A program made the position numbers and the translations under genes. Positions 17,432 through 26,492 of a stretch of 64,000 bases of DNA are shown here, piece by piece (the stretch's first letter is position 1; each line of letters starts with the position of its first letter). The DNA lies in contig SBGU01000060.1 of NCBI GenBank assembly GCA_006226495.1, positions 16,249-80,248 of the forward strand. The letters are read 5' to 3'. The notes beneath the pieces were generated by a model. That model saw only the letters and a program-made list of their open reading frames with translations, searched no databases and was not told where the DNA came from. The DNA comes from Alphaproteobacteria bacterium. GTDB taxonomy: Bacteria > Pseudomonadota > Alphaproteobacteria > Sphingomonadales > Kordiimonadaceae.

Positions 17432-20400
17432 TCAGTGGAAATCGCGGCTTTTGGGCACCAGCCCCTTCACATTGCGGGGGTGGCCATGGCGGGCCATCGG
17501 TGGCAGGCGCTGGTCGCCCGCGTTCGGGTGTGCCACCTCGTCAGCCCTGGCCACCGGCGGTGCCAGGCGCCCGTCGGACAGGCGCAGCAGTTCGTGCGAG
17601 GCGTCGACCAGTTCCTCCGCCACCACATGGATGACACCATCCTGTTTCTGCACATGGCCCCGGATCACCATCAGGCGCGCGCCCATCACCACCGCGCGAA
17701 CCTGGTCGAACACCTTTTGCCAGACCACAGCATTGGCGATACCGGTTTCATCCTCGAGGGTCAGGAACACCACGCCCTTGGCGCTGCCCGGCCGCTGGCG
17801 CACCAGCACGAGCCCGGCCACCATCACCCGGGCACCGTCCCGCACCGTGTCCAGCGACCGGCAGGGCACCACACCGCGCGCGGCCAGAAGTGTACGCAGG
17901 AAACTGAGCGGATGCGCCTTCAGGGACAACCGGAGGGTCTGATAGTCATTGACCACGTGTTCGGCCATCGGCATTTCCGGCAGTGCCGGGCGGGCCTCCG
18001 CGCCCCTGTCCTTCGCCTCGGCATGGATAAAAAGCGGCAGGTCCGGTGTGTCGGCCAGCCCCCGCACCTGCCAGAGCGCCTGCCGGCGGTCGAGCCCGGC
18101 GGAACGGAAGGCATCGGCATCCGCAAGCTTCTCGATCTGCCCGACCCCGAGCCGCGTGCGGGCATGCAGGTCCTCGACATCGGTAAAGGGGCGCAGGCGC
18201 GCGGCTACCAGCCGTTCCGCCGTGTCCGCCTTCACGCCGTTGATCTGCCTGAGGCCAAGCCTGAGCGCAAAACGCCAGCGGTTGCCGGGCGCGGCCTCCA
18301 GGGTCGAATCCCATTCGCTGTGGTTGATATCGGCTTCGCGCACCTCCACGCCATGTTCGCGGGCATCGCGCACAATCTGGGCCGGCGCATAAAAACCCAT
18401 GGGTTGGGAATTCAGAAGCGCACAGGCAAACACTTCCGGATGATGGCGCTTGAGCCAGGAAGAGGCATAGACCAAAAGCGCAAAACTGGCCGCATGGCTT
18501 TCCGGGAAGCCATAATCGGCAAAGCCTTCTATCTGTTTGAAACAGCGTTCGGCGAAGTCTTCCTCGTAGCCCCGGGCCACCATGCCGCCCACAAACTTGT
18601 CATGAAACTGGTGTACCGTGCCGGTGTTGCGGAAGGAGGCCATCGACCGCCGCAGCTTGTCGGCCTCTCCCGGTGAAAAACCGGCAGCAACAATGGCGAT
18701 TTTCATCGCCTGTTCCTGAAACAGCGGCACGCCATGGGTTTTTTTCAGCACCTGTTCGAGCTCGTCCGCAGGCCCGTGCGCCGTGTCCGGGCTTGGATAA
18801 CTGATCGGCTCCTTGCCCTGCCGTCGCCTGAGGTAGGGGTGCACCATATTGCCCTGAATAGGCCCCGGCCGCACAATCGCCACCTGCACCACAAGGTCGT
18901 AGAATGCCCGGGGTCGCAAGCGCGGCAGCATGCTCATCTGCGCCCGGCTTTCCACCTGGAACACACCCAGGCTGTCGGCCTCGCACAGCATGTCATAGGT
19001 TGCCGGGTCCTCTGCCGGCAGGGTCGCCAGTTGCCATGCGGGGCCATGATGGGCCGCAATCAGGGCAAAGGCCTTGCGGATACAGCTCAGCATACCAAGC
19101 GCCAGCACATCCACCTTCAGGATATTGAGCGCGTCCAGGTCGTCCTTGTTCCATTCAATGACCGTGCGGTCCTTCATGGCCGCATTCTGGATCGGCACAA
19201 TTTCATGAAGCGGGCTTTCGGTCAGCACAAACCCGCCCACATGCTGGGACAGGTGTCGCGGGAAGCCGACCAGTTCGTGCGCCAGGTCCAGGGTCTGCCG
19301 CAGCCGCCCGTCGGCAACATCAAACCCGGCTTCCTTTACCTGTTCGTCCGGAATGTTCCTGCCATACGAACCCCAGACGGTACCGGCCAGCGCACCGACC
19401 GTGTCTTCCGACAGGCCCATGACCTTGCCCACATCCCGGACCGCGCTGCGCATACGGTAGGTAATGGTGGTGGCCGCAAGGCCGGCCCGGTGGCGGCCAT
19501 AACGTTCATAGATATACTGGATCACCTCTTCCCGGCGTTCATGCTCGAAATCCACATCGATATCCGGCGGTTCGCCCCGTTCGCGAGACACAAACCGCTC
19601 GAACAGAAGGTCAACCTTGACCGGGTTCACATCGGTGATGCCAAGGCAGAAACAGACCACCGAATTGGCCGCCGAGCCACGCCCCTGGCACAGGATATTC
19701 TGGGCACGGGCATAGTGCACGATGTCATGCACGGTCAGGAAATAGGGCTCGTATCCAAGCTCGGCAATCAGGGCCAGTTCATGTTCCATCGTCGCCCGAA
19801 CCGTGTCCGGCACGCCGTCCGGGTACCGCCACTGAAGCCCCTCGCGGGCCAGATGGGCCAGATGCCCGGCGGGGGTGCTGCCCGCCGGCACCGGCTCGTG
19901 CGGGTAATTATAGCTGAGCTCATCGAGCGAAAACCGGCAGGCATCGGCAATCTCCAGGGTCGCCTGCACGGCCGCGGGCATATCCGCAAACAGGCGCGCC
20001 ATCTCTTCGGGCGGCTTCAGGAACCGTTCCGCGTTCGCAGACAGCAGATAACCGGCATTGTCGATGGTTTCATGGTTGCGTACACAGGCCAGCACGTCGG
20101 CCAACACGCGGCGCTCTGCGCTGTGATACAACACATCCCCGGTGGCCACCAAAGGCACACGGGCCGCGGCGCCCAGCGCCCGCAACGCCCCCAGCCGGCG
20201 CCGGTCCTGCCCCTGATAGGGATACCGGACCGCCAGATACAGCGGCGCTGCCAGTTGTTCCCGGATTTCCGCCAGCAGGGGGAGCGCAAGGCCCGGCCCG
20301 GGCCCAGGCCCGGTGTCTGGCAAAGTGTTTGGCAAAGTGTCTGGCAACAGGATGAAGATCATGCCCCCGGCATACCGCGCCACATCCTCGCGCCACAGGA

Positions 20401-20713
20401 AACATTCCCCCTTTGGGGCACGCCGGTTGCCATCGGTCAAAAGGCTGGTCAGCCGCGCATAGGCCGCCCTGTCGGTCGGGTAGGCCAGCAGGGACGGGCC
20501 GTCCTGCAGGTCCAGGCGGCAGGCGGGAATATACCGCATGCCATGCGCCTTGGCCGCCACATGGCCACGCACCACACCGGCCAGCGAGTTGCGGTCGGTC
20601 AGCGCCATGGCCGTCAGTCCCAGGCCCTTGGCCATGATGACCAGTTCGTCCGGATGCGAGGCACCACGCAGGAAGCTGTAGTTGCTGGTTACCTGAAGTT
20701 CGGCATAGTCCAT
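17432..20713 (-). CDS. dnaE2: Error-prone DNA polymerase III alpha subunit DnaE2 (ImuC)
   Basis: At 1093 residues this is DnaE2, the translesion polymerase of the alphaproteobacterial mutasome. The N-terminal PHP domain begins AELQVTSNYSFLRGASHPDE. The polymerase active-site aspartates are in PPDIDVDFEHERREE, with VVQVAIVRPGPIQGN further on. A helix-hairpin-helix region and OB domain follow. The C-terminus KGLVPKSRDFH is the DnaE2 hallmark. The ATG at 20713 has GGAGGG upstream and lies 11 bp after the imuB stop, so it is the last gene of the imuA-imuB-dnaE2 operon under LexA control. Confidence 0.96.
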   Translation of the reverse strand: MDYAELQVTSNYSFLRGASHPDELVIMAKGLGLTAMALTDRNSLAGVVRGHVAAKAHGMRYIPACRLDLQDGPSLLAYPTDRAAYARLTSLLTDGNRRAPKGECFLWREDVARYAGGMIFILLPDTLPNTLPDTGPGPGPGLALPLLAEIREQLAAPLYLAVRYPYQGQDRRRLGALRALGAAARVPLVATGDVLYHSAERRVLADVLACVRNHETIDNAGYLLSANAERFLKPPEEMARLFADMPAAVQATLEIADACRFSLDELSYNYPHEPVPAGSTPAGHLAHLAREGLQWRYPDGVPDTVRATMEHELALIAELGYEPYFLTVHDIVHYARAQNILCQGRGSAANSVVCFCLGITDVNPVKVDLLFERFVSRERGEPPDIDVDFEHERREEVIQYIYERYGRHRAGLAATTITYRMRSAVRDVGKVMGLSEDTVGALAGTVWGSYGRNIPDEQVKEAGFDVADGRLRQTLDLAHELVGFPRHLSQHVGGFVLTESPLHEIVPIQNAAMKDRTVIEWNKDDLDALNILKVDVLALGMLSCIRKAFALIAAHHGPAWQLATLPAEDPATYDMLCEADSLGVFQVESRAQMSMLPRLRPRAFYDLVVQVAIVRPGPIQGNMVHPYLRRRQGKEPISYPSPDTAHGPADELEQVLKKTHGVPLFQEQAMKIAIVAAGFSPGEADKLRRSMASFRNTGTVHQFHDKFVGGMVARGYEEDFAERCFKQIEGFADYGFPESHAASFALLVYASSWLKRHHPEVFACALLNSQPMGFYAPAQIVRDAREHGVEVREADINHSEWDSTLEAAPGNRWRFALRLGLRQINGVKADTAERLVAARLRPFTDVEDLHARTRLGVGQIEKLADADAFRSAGLDRRQALWQVRGLADTPDLPLFIHAEAKDRGAEARPALPEMPMAEHVVNDYQTLRLSLKAHPLSFLRTLLAARGVVPCRSLDTVRDGARVMVAGLVLVRQRPGSAKGVVFLTLEDETGIANAVVWQKVFDQVRAVVMGARLMVIRGHVQKQDGVIHVVAEELVDASHELLRLSDGRLAPPVARADEVAHPNAGDQRLPPMARHGHPRNVKGLVPKSRDFH

Positions 20714-20724
20714 AGCGCCCTCCT

Positions 20725-22275
20725 TCAGGCAAACAGGCCGTGCAGGTACCAGACCGGCTGCGGCAGCTCGGCCCCGCGCACGCCGGGCACCGCATACAGG
20801 CCGTGGCGGAACAGCCAGAAACGCACGCCTTCCTCGTCCTCGACCCGGTAATAATCGCGCGTATGGTCGGTTGGATTGAGCCACCATTCAGGCGCGATGC
20901 GTTCCGGCCCCTCGGCCCGCGCGATCCGGTGCAGGGCCCGGCGCCAGCGGAAACTGCGGGGCGGGCCTTCCGGCACCTCGGCCAGCACTTCGATGGGTTC
21001 GGGCCGCATAAGGAGCCGCAGGGGACGCGGCGCCTGACCAGCCGGCAACTGGTCCCAGCCCAACCTGTCCTCGCCCACAGGGGCCAGGGTCTGGGCCCGT
21101 TCCGGCAGGTGCCCGGGCCGGTGCCTGAGGCGCGATACAGTGCCGCCCCCCAGCCGGGCCGACAGCCGGTCCATCAGTTCCGCGACCGACCGCATTTCGG
21201 CCACACGCCGGTCGCCCAACTGTTCGGGGCCCAGCCTTTCGCTGTCGCGCGCGGCCAGAAGCAACAGGTCGATCCCGAACCCGGCATCGATATCGTCCAG
21301 CCGTTCCGCCATCAGCTTCATCAGATGCGCGGCATCGCGATTTGGCCGGCTGGTACCCACGGCACAGGTTGCCACCGTGCCGTCAACGCGGAACGCGCTT
21401 AGCTGCAGGCGTCTGACGCCCTGCCCCGCTTCCTGCAGGATAAGGCACAGATCCTCGATCAACGCCCGCACGGCGGTTGCCATGACCTCGGTATGCGCCA
21501 CAGGTTCCATGAAGGCCTGTCGCACCTGCCAACCAGGCAGCGGCAGCAGCGGGTCGATGGGTTCGTGCCGACGCCCGGTTGCCTGGTCCAGCCGCTCCAG
21601 AAGTGCCGTCACCGCCTTCGCGGGCACACCCTGGAACCGGCGCGCCAGCGCCGGGCGTTCGATGGCCGACAGGCTGCCGATGGTCTTGAGGCCCAGCCGC
21701 CCGAGGGTCAGCACACTGGCGTCATCCAGCCGCAGCGCCTTCACCGGCAGGCCGGCAAGGGCGGCGACTGTCTCCCCCACAGGTGCAAGGGTTCGCGGTC
21801 GGTAGCGGCTGAGCGCCCAGGCCGCACCCGGCGTATCGGCCATGGCCATGCAGGCCTGGATACCGGCCCGGGCCAGCCGCGCTTCTATATCCGCCAGCAT
21901 GGCCGCCTCGCCCCCGAACAGGTGCGCGCAGCCGGTGGCATCAATGAACAAGGTGTCGACACTTTCAATCCCGACCAGCGGGCTGTAGCGCACGGCCCAA
22001 TATGCCAGACGTTCCAGCGCCGCCTTGTCCCCTTCCGGATCGGCAGGCGCGGTTTCAAGCGTAGGCAGGATCGCCCGGGCCGCTGCCAGGGTCATGCCGG
22101 CCTCAAGCCCGATACGGTCTGCGGCTTCATTGATGGCATACAGGCGCTGGGCGCTGCCGTCCTGATGGGTCAGCGCCAGCGGACCAGCGTCAGCCGACGT
22201 GCCGGCTGGCGCCTGTTTCTGCCGCCGGCGGTCGGTCGGCCAGCGGGGCAGCCACACGGAAATGATGCGTCGCAT
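20725..22275 (-). CDS. imuB: ImuB, catalytically inactive Y-family polymerase homologue
   Basis: The 516-residue protein starts RRIISVWLPRWPTDRRR, the ImuB form in which the first catalytic acidic residue of Y-family polymerases is replaced. The normally catalytic SxDE motif reads ESVDTLFIDATG, with Thr for Glu, so the active site is degenerate as known for ImuB. ImuB links DnaE2 to the sliding clamp and ImuA. I chose the ATG at 22275, which overlaps the imuA 3' end by 86 nt. The long upstream open frame (to 22794) is merely antiphase imuA. The C-terminal region carries the YRVEDEEGVRFWLFRHGLY segment typical of ImuB. Confidence 0.93.
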   Translation of the reverse strand: MRRIISVWLPRWPTDRRRQKQAPAGTSADAGPLALTHQDGSAQRLYAINEAADRIGLEAGMTLAAARAILPTLETAPADPEGDKAALERLAYWAVRYSPLVGIESVDTLFIDATGCAHLFGGEAAMLADIEARLARAGIQACMAMADTPGAAWALSRYRPRTLAPVGETVAALAGLPVKALRLDDASVLTLGRLGLKTIGSLSAIERPALARRFQGVPAKAVTALLERLDQATGRRHEPIDPLLPLPGWQVRQAFMEPVAHTEVMATAVRALIEDLCLILQEAGQGVRRLQLSAFRVDGTVATCAVGTSRPNRDAAHLMKLMAERLDDIDAGFGIDLLLLAARDSERLGPEQLGDRRVAEMRSVAELMDRLSARLGGGTVSRLRHRPGHLPERAQTLAPVGEDRLGWDQLPAGQAPRPLRLLMRPEPIEVLAEVPEGPPRSFRWRRALHRIARAEGPERIAPEWWLNPTDHTRDYYRVEDEEGVRFWLFRHGLYAVPGVRGAELPQPVWYLHGLFA

Positions 22276-22999
22276 CCTGCCACTCCAGATCATGGGTTTG
22301 CGGGCGGTATCCGCCCCGGTGTTTGACAAGCCGGGCCTGCAGGCGCGCGGGCCCGGGCGCGCGGGCATCATGGGGATCGGGCGCCCCCGGCATGGCCCGC
22401 ACCTGCCAGCGGCTGTAGGTGGCGCTGGCCGCCGGCCGGGCCGTGCGCTGCAACAGGAAACAGGCGGTACCATGGTCCTTGGCCACCAGGGCCAGGCGCC
22501 GGCTTTCGGCCAATTCCATCGCCAACCCTTCGCCCACCACGGCAGACAGGGCCGGTGACCTGAGCCCTTCCTCGAGCGCCCACAGGGCATCCTGGTCCTT
22601 GCGGGGGCGCACCAGGATGAACCGGCCCGGGTCCAGCCCCTGGGCGGCAAGACCGGGACCATAGGGCAGCCCGTGTTCGCGCACCGCTGTGGGCGACACC
22701 ACCCACAAGAACGGCCGGCCATCGTCCCTGAGCCAATTAAGCAGGAACGCCATCGCAGGCACATGATCGACCGGTTTTTCAGCCCAGGCTTCATGCATCC
22801 AGCCCTGGTCCGGCCGGGCCTCGACCAGACGGGACAGGGAAACCGGGCCCGGCGTCTTGCCGTCCGGTTCGGACAGGCGGTGCCCCCGCGCCTCGATGGC
22901 AGCGACCTCGGCTTTCAGCCCGGCCAGACGCGCTGCCCCCGGCCCCGGACGGGAGGCCGGAACGGGGGGCAGGTTGTCATTGCGGGCAACGGATTTCAT
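22190..22999 (-). CDS. imuA: ImuA, RecA-like SOS mutagenesis protein
   Basis: This 269-residue protein is the ImuA component of the mutasome, distantly RecA-like. Recognisable parts are LAGLKAEVAAIE and a core with FLLNWLRDDGRPFLWV, GLDPGRFILVRPRKDQDALWALEEGL and ALVAKDHGTACFLLQRT. It is the first gene of the SOS operon. The ATG at 22999 lies 42 bp downstream of an exact LexA box. Its last 86 nt overlap the imuB start. Confidence 0.9.
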   Translation of the reverse strand: MKSVARNDNLPPVPASRPGPGAARLAGLKAEVAAIEARGHRLSEPDGKTPGPVSLSRLVEARPDQGWMHEAWAEKPVDHVPAMAFLLNWLRDDGRPFLWVVSPTAVREHGLPYGPGLAAQGLDPGRFILVRPRKDQDALWALEEGLRSPALSAVVGEGLAMELAESRRLALVAKDHGTACFLLQRTARPAASATYSRWQVRAMPGAPDPHDARAPGPARLQARLVKHRGGYRPQTHDLEWQDATHHFRVAAPLADRPPAAETGASRHVG

Positions 23000-23041
23000 G
23001 GCGTCGGATGCCTATGTTCTTGTCGTGACTCGGGTGTTTTT

Positions 23042-23079
23042 GTTCTCTATTTGTTCTCATTTCAGAACAAAAGAGTCAA
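23042..23079 (-). promoter_or_regulatory. SOS promoter and LexA box of imuAB-dnaE2
   Basis: GAAC-N7-GAAC on the minus strand (GTTCTCTATTTGTTC on plus, 23042-23056) is an exact alphaproteobacterial LexA operator. TTGACT (23079-23074) lies 17 bp upstream of the first six bases of the box, so LexA would cover the -10 element. Confidence 0.88.
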
Positions 23080-23106
23080 GGGGAACGAGAAACGTCGCCC
23101 CCAGAT

Positions 23107-24324
23107 TCAACCGTGCTTCGGATGCACCGCAACCTGAAGGGAGGCGGCAAGGTCGCCGCGGTCGAACACAAGCACATCGCTGAGTCCGAGCCAGTCGGCC
23201 ATGTGCCGAAGCTCGTCCGCCAGCGCCGCACAGACCTTGCCGCGGTTGATGCGGGGTTCGGCGTGCGCCGCCCGCACCTCGAGCCGGCTTTCCTGCCGGT
23301 TCGCGCGCATGTCCAGCCGCGCCACCAGCTTTTCATCCATCAGGAACGGCAGCACATAATAGCCATACACCCGCTTGGGTTCGGGCACATAAATCTCGAT
23401 CCGGTAATGGAAGCCGAACAGCCGTTCGGTGCGGTCGCGTTCCCACACCAGCGGATCGAAGGGCGACAGGAGCGCCCGGCACGACACCCGGCCCGGCAGG
23501 CGCGCATCCCGGTGCAGGAAGGCCTGCTGGGTCCAGCCGTCCACGGACACGGGCACCAGGGTGCCGTCTTCCTGCAGTTCCGCGAGCGCGCGTTTGAAAT
23601 CGGCGACCGGCAGGCGGAAATAGTCGCGCAGGTCGGTGGCCGCCGCAATACCATGCGCCCGGGCCGACAGAGCCACCAGCGCGCGCACCGCATCGGCCTC
23701 CGCGGGTGTGGGGATGGCCTGGATATCCGCCGGAATCACCCGTTCCCGAAGGTCATAGACCCGTTCGAAGCCGCGCCGTTCGGCGGTGGTGACCCGACCG
23801 GCCCAGAACAGATATTCAAGCGCGATCTTGCCCTTGTTCCAGCCCCACCAGGGGCCGCCACGTTCGCCGGGATCGCTGAGTTCACTGGCGCTCAAGGGGC
23901 CATGCAATTCCACTTCACGCAGCACGGCGGCCATATAATCGGGATTTTCCGCCGCAAAACGGGCAAGGCTTTTATAAAGCCCCTCACCGCGCGCCGCCCG
24001 GTCCATGCGCCAGCGCATGAGGGGTTCCAGCTCGAACGGCAAAAGGGAGGCTTCGTGCGCCCAATATTCGAAATATTGCCGGTGCTTGCGCGAAAACACC
24101 CGGCGTTCGAACTGGCCGGTATCATAGGCCCCGAGGCGGGAGAAGCCGGGCATATAATGGGTGCGCACGATGGCATTGACACTGTCGAGCTGCAGCAGGC
24201 CCATCTGCCGGATGGCGGCATCAAGGCGCGGCCATGCGGTCGTACCGGTGCCGCGCCGGGCATCGAAGCCCTGTGCCACCAGCGCAATGCGCCGCGCTTG
24301 TGTGTTGGAGAGAGTGTCCATCAT
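23107..24324 (-). CDS. YcaQ/AlkX-type (HTH_42) DNA glycosylase, SOS-controlled
   Basis: The protein (405 residues from this start) belongs to the winged-helix HTH_42 family that includes E. coli YcaQ, an interstrand-crosslink glycosylase. The proposed catalytic Q-x-D motif is visible as GLLQLDSVNAIVRTHYMPGFSR near residue 40. Further typical segments are KHRQYFEYWAHEASLLP, WWGWNKGKIALEYLFWAG and LLSPFDPLVWERDRTERLFGF. An ATG at 24357 opens a longer frame, but that ATG lies inside the predicted -10 and LexA box, so translation should begin at 24324 or the adjacent ATG at 24321, just after GGGGG. The substrate is inferred from the family. Confidence 0.87.
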   Translation of the reverse strand: MMDTLSNTQARRIALVAQGFDARRGTGTTAWPRLDAAIRQMGLLQLDSVNAIVRTHYMPGFSRLGAYDTGQFERRVFSRKHRQYFEYWAHEASLLPFELEPLMRWRMDRAARGEGLYKSLARFAAENPDYMAAVLREVELHGPLSASELSDPGERGGPWWGWNKGKIALEYLFWAGRVTTAERRGFERVYDLRERVIPADIQAIPTPAEADAVRALVALSARAHGIAAATDLRDYFRLPVADFKRALAELQEDGTLVPVSVDGWTQQAFLHRDARLPGRVSCRALLSPFDPLVWERDRTERLFGFHYRIEIYVPEPKRVYGYYVLPFLMDEKLVARLDMRANRQESRLEVRAAHAEPRINRGKVCAALADELRHMADWLGLSDVLVFDRGDLAASLQVAVHPKHG

Positions 24325-24348
24325 GCCCCCGGGTACAGACAGCAAATT

Positions 24349-24385
24349 GTTCGCCATTTGTTCCTGAAAGCCGATGGTCTGTCAA
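24349..24385 (-). promoter_or_regulatory. SOS promoter and LexA box of the ycaQ-type gene
   Basis: GTTCGCCATTTGTTC on the plus strand (24349-24363) is GAAC-N7-GAAC on the coding strand. A consensus TTGACA (24385-24380) is 17 bp from AACAAA (24362-24357), which lies within the box. The register is within 1 bp of that at imuA. Confidence 0.85.
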
Positions 24386-24421
24386 GCCCCGGCCCCCACG
24401 CACAGGCGCGGGGGCCGGGGC
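24386..24421 (-). terminator. Strong hairpin after the GH97 gene
   Basis: A GC-rich inverted repeat of about 16 bp per arm (GCCCCGGCCCCC... / ...GGGGGCCGGGGC) begins 7 bp after the GH97 stop and abuts the -35 of the ycaQ-type promoter. There are only two T residues after it, so rho-independent function is likely but not textbook. Confidence 0.6.
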
Positions 24422-24428
24422 CGGATTT

Positions 24429-26492
24429 CTATTGGGCAGGCGTGAAACGCACGGCCATGCCACCGCCGGCTGCCAGCCGGATCGGGAAGGTATCCGCCGA
24501 CGTGACCTCGATTTCCTCGATGATCATGTCATAGGGGTTGCTGTCCCAGTGCGCCTGCAGACCATCCCTGTAGACCTGCGCCTTGTAGGTGACCCCGGGC
24601 GTGAGGAAGTTGAGCGGCACCGACAGCAGCCGGCCATGGTCATCGGTCAGGCTGCCGAGGTACCAGTCCTCGCTGTGCCGGTCCTTGCGCACGATGGTGA
24701 CCTGTTCGCCGATCTCGCCGGTCAGTGCGCGGCTGTCGGCCCAATCGGTAGGCACATCGCGGATGAACTGGAACGCATCCAGGCGTTTTTCATAATTTTC
24801 CGGCAGGTCGGCCGCCATCTGGATCGGGCTATAGAGCACCACATACAGCGCCAGTTGTTTGGCGAGCGTGGTTTCCACCCGGTTGTCGGGTTTTTCCTTC
24901 TCGAACAGCAGATCGAAGATACCAGGCGTAAAATCCATCGGACCCGACAACATGCGTGTGAACGGCAGGATGGCCGTGTGCGACGGCGGGTTACCCGGTT
25001 CACCCCAGGCGTTATATTCCTGGCCGCGCGCGCCTTCGCGGGCGATCCAGTTCGGGTAGGTGCGCCTGAGCCCCGTGTCCTTGATCGGTTCGTGCGCGTT
25101 GATCGAAATCTTGTGCTCGGCGGCTTCGATCAGCACCCGTTCATGATGTTCGGCCATGAACTGGCCATCGTGCCATTCGTTGAACACATGGCCCTTCTTG
25201 TCGCGGCGGATGATTTCGCCGCCATTGGCGACATAGCCGGTTTTCACCTGCCGCACGCCAACCTTTTCATACAGCTTGAAAGCATCGGCCATCTGGTTTT
25301 CATAGTTGGTGACACTGCCCGAGGTTTCATGGTGGCCGATGATACGCACACCGCGTTCGGCGGCATATTTGCCCAGCGCCTCAAGATCGAAATCGGGATA
25401 GGGTTTGGTGAAGCTGAACAGGTCGCCATTGTTGAACCAGTCGCCGTCCCAGCCTTCGTTCCAGCCTTCAACCAGCACCCCCTTGAAGCCGTATTTGGCG
25501 GCAAAATCGATATAGCGTTTGGTGTTTTCGGTGGTGGCACCATGGATCGGGCCCGAGCCCCAGCTTTCGATGGCCAGGTGCATGCCCCACCAGATGCCGA
25601 CATATTTGCCGGGTTCGACCCAGCTTACATCACCCAGCTTGTTGGGTTCATTGAGATTAAGGATCAGGTCCGAATTGATGAGACCCGGCGCGCTGTCGGC
25701 AATCTGCAGGGTGCGCCAGGGCGTAACGAACGGTGCCTTGGTCTTGACCTTCACGCCGTCCGACCAGGGGGCCAGATCGGTGACAAACTGGCGTGGGCCA
25801 ACCCGGCGCATGGACATGCCGGCGTAATGCAGCAGCGCGGCTTCATGCACGCTGATATGCAGGCCGCCAGTGGTGCGCATGGTGATGGGCGTATGCGCCA
25901 TCGTCACTTCATCCAGCGGGGTCTTCTCATACAGATATTCATACCGGTTCCATTGCCGGCCCGGAATCCACCAGGCGGTGGCATCGTCATGGAACTTGAA
26001 TTCGGTCAGTTCGTCAGTGATTTCGACCGCGCCGATACCGCTCTGTTTGCCGATCTCGTACCGGAACCCGAGGCCGTCGTCATAGAGGCGGAACACGACC
26101 CGGAAGCTGCGCCCCTTGTCGAGGCCCTTTTCTTCCCGCACTTCGCGGAGGTCGACCGCCAGTTCGTTGAAATGGTTGCGCACCTCGGCGCGTTCGCCCC
26201 ACGGCAGCGGCCAGGTCTCGTCAACCGACCGGGTTTCAACATGGGTGACCGCAAGGCCGGTTGCCAGCGCACGCGCATCCTTGAACCGGAGGCCAAGGCG
26301 CGATGCATCAATGACCGGCTCACCAAAACGGCTGATGCTGTAGGTAACGCCGCTTGGGCCAGCGTCGATGGTGACGGACAGGATATTGCCCGGCGAAGAC
26401 AGGCTGACGGGGCCCTCAGGCACATCGTCGGCACGGACGCCAAGCGCAAAAAGGCCGAAGCCAAGAACAAGAAAAGACAGAATGCGTCGCAT
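24429..26492 (-). CDS. GH97 family alpha-glucosidase, exported
   Basis: The 687-residue protein resembles SusB of Bacteroides. It has a signal peptide (RRILSFLVLGFGLFALGVRA), an N-terminal beta-sandwich, a catalytic (beta/alpha)8 barrel (KYVGIWWGMHLAIESW, GVLVEGWNEGWDGDW, IIGHHETSGSVTNYE, INAHEPIKDTGLRRTYPN) and a C-terminal sandwich. The Glu of NAHE matches the base position of inverting alpha-glucosidases, so hydrolysis of alpha-1,4/1,6 glucosides to glucose in the periplasm is likely. The ATG at 26492 has GGGAGGGG upstream. No susC/D-like partner is adjacent. Confidence 0.93.
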   Translation of the reverse strand: MRRILSFLVLGFGLFALGVRADDVPEGPVSLSSPGNILSVTIDAGPSGVTYSISRFGEPVIDASRLGLRFKDARALATGLAVTHVETRSVDETWPLPWGERAEVRNHFNELAVDLREVREEKGLDKGRSFRVVFRLYDDGLGFRYEIGKQSGIGAVEITDELTEFKFHDDATAWWIPGRQWNRYEYLYEKTPLDEVTMAHTPITMRTTGGLHISVHEAALLHYAGMSMRRVGPRQFVTDLAPWSDGVKVKTKAPFVTPWRTLQIADSAPGLINSDLILNLNEPNKLGDVSWVEPGKYVGIWWGMHLAIESWGSGPIHGATTENTKRYIDFAAKYGFKGVLVEGWNEGWDGDWFNNGDLFSFTKPYPDFDLEALGKYAAERGVRIIGHHETSGSVTNYENQMADAFKLYEKVGVRQVKTGYVANGGEIIRRDKKGHVFNEWHDGQFMAEHHERVLIEAAEHKISINAHEPIKDTGLRRTYPNWIAREGARGQEYNAWGEPGNPPSHTAILPFTRMLSGPMDFTPGIFDLLFEKEKPDNRVETTLAKQLALYVVLYSPIQMAADLPENYEKRLDAFQFIRDVPTDWADSRALTGEIGEQVTIVRKDRHSEDWYLGSLTDDHGRLLSVPLNFLTPGVTYKAQVYRDGLQAHWDSNPYDMIIEEIEVTSADTFPIRLAAGGGMAVRFTPAQ

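Noticed and set aside
22276..22794. N-terminal extension of ImuB
   Set aside because: Antiphase to imuA, with Trp/Arg/Pro-rich translation unlike any ImuB; the conserved start RRIISVWLPRWP begins at 22275.
24322..24357. Upstream ATG as start of the YcaQ-type protein
   Set aside because: It lies within the predicted -10 element and LexA box, so it would not be on the transcript.
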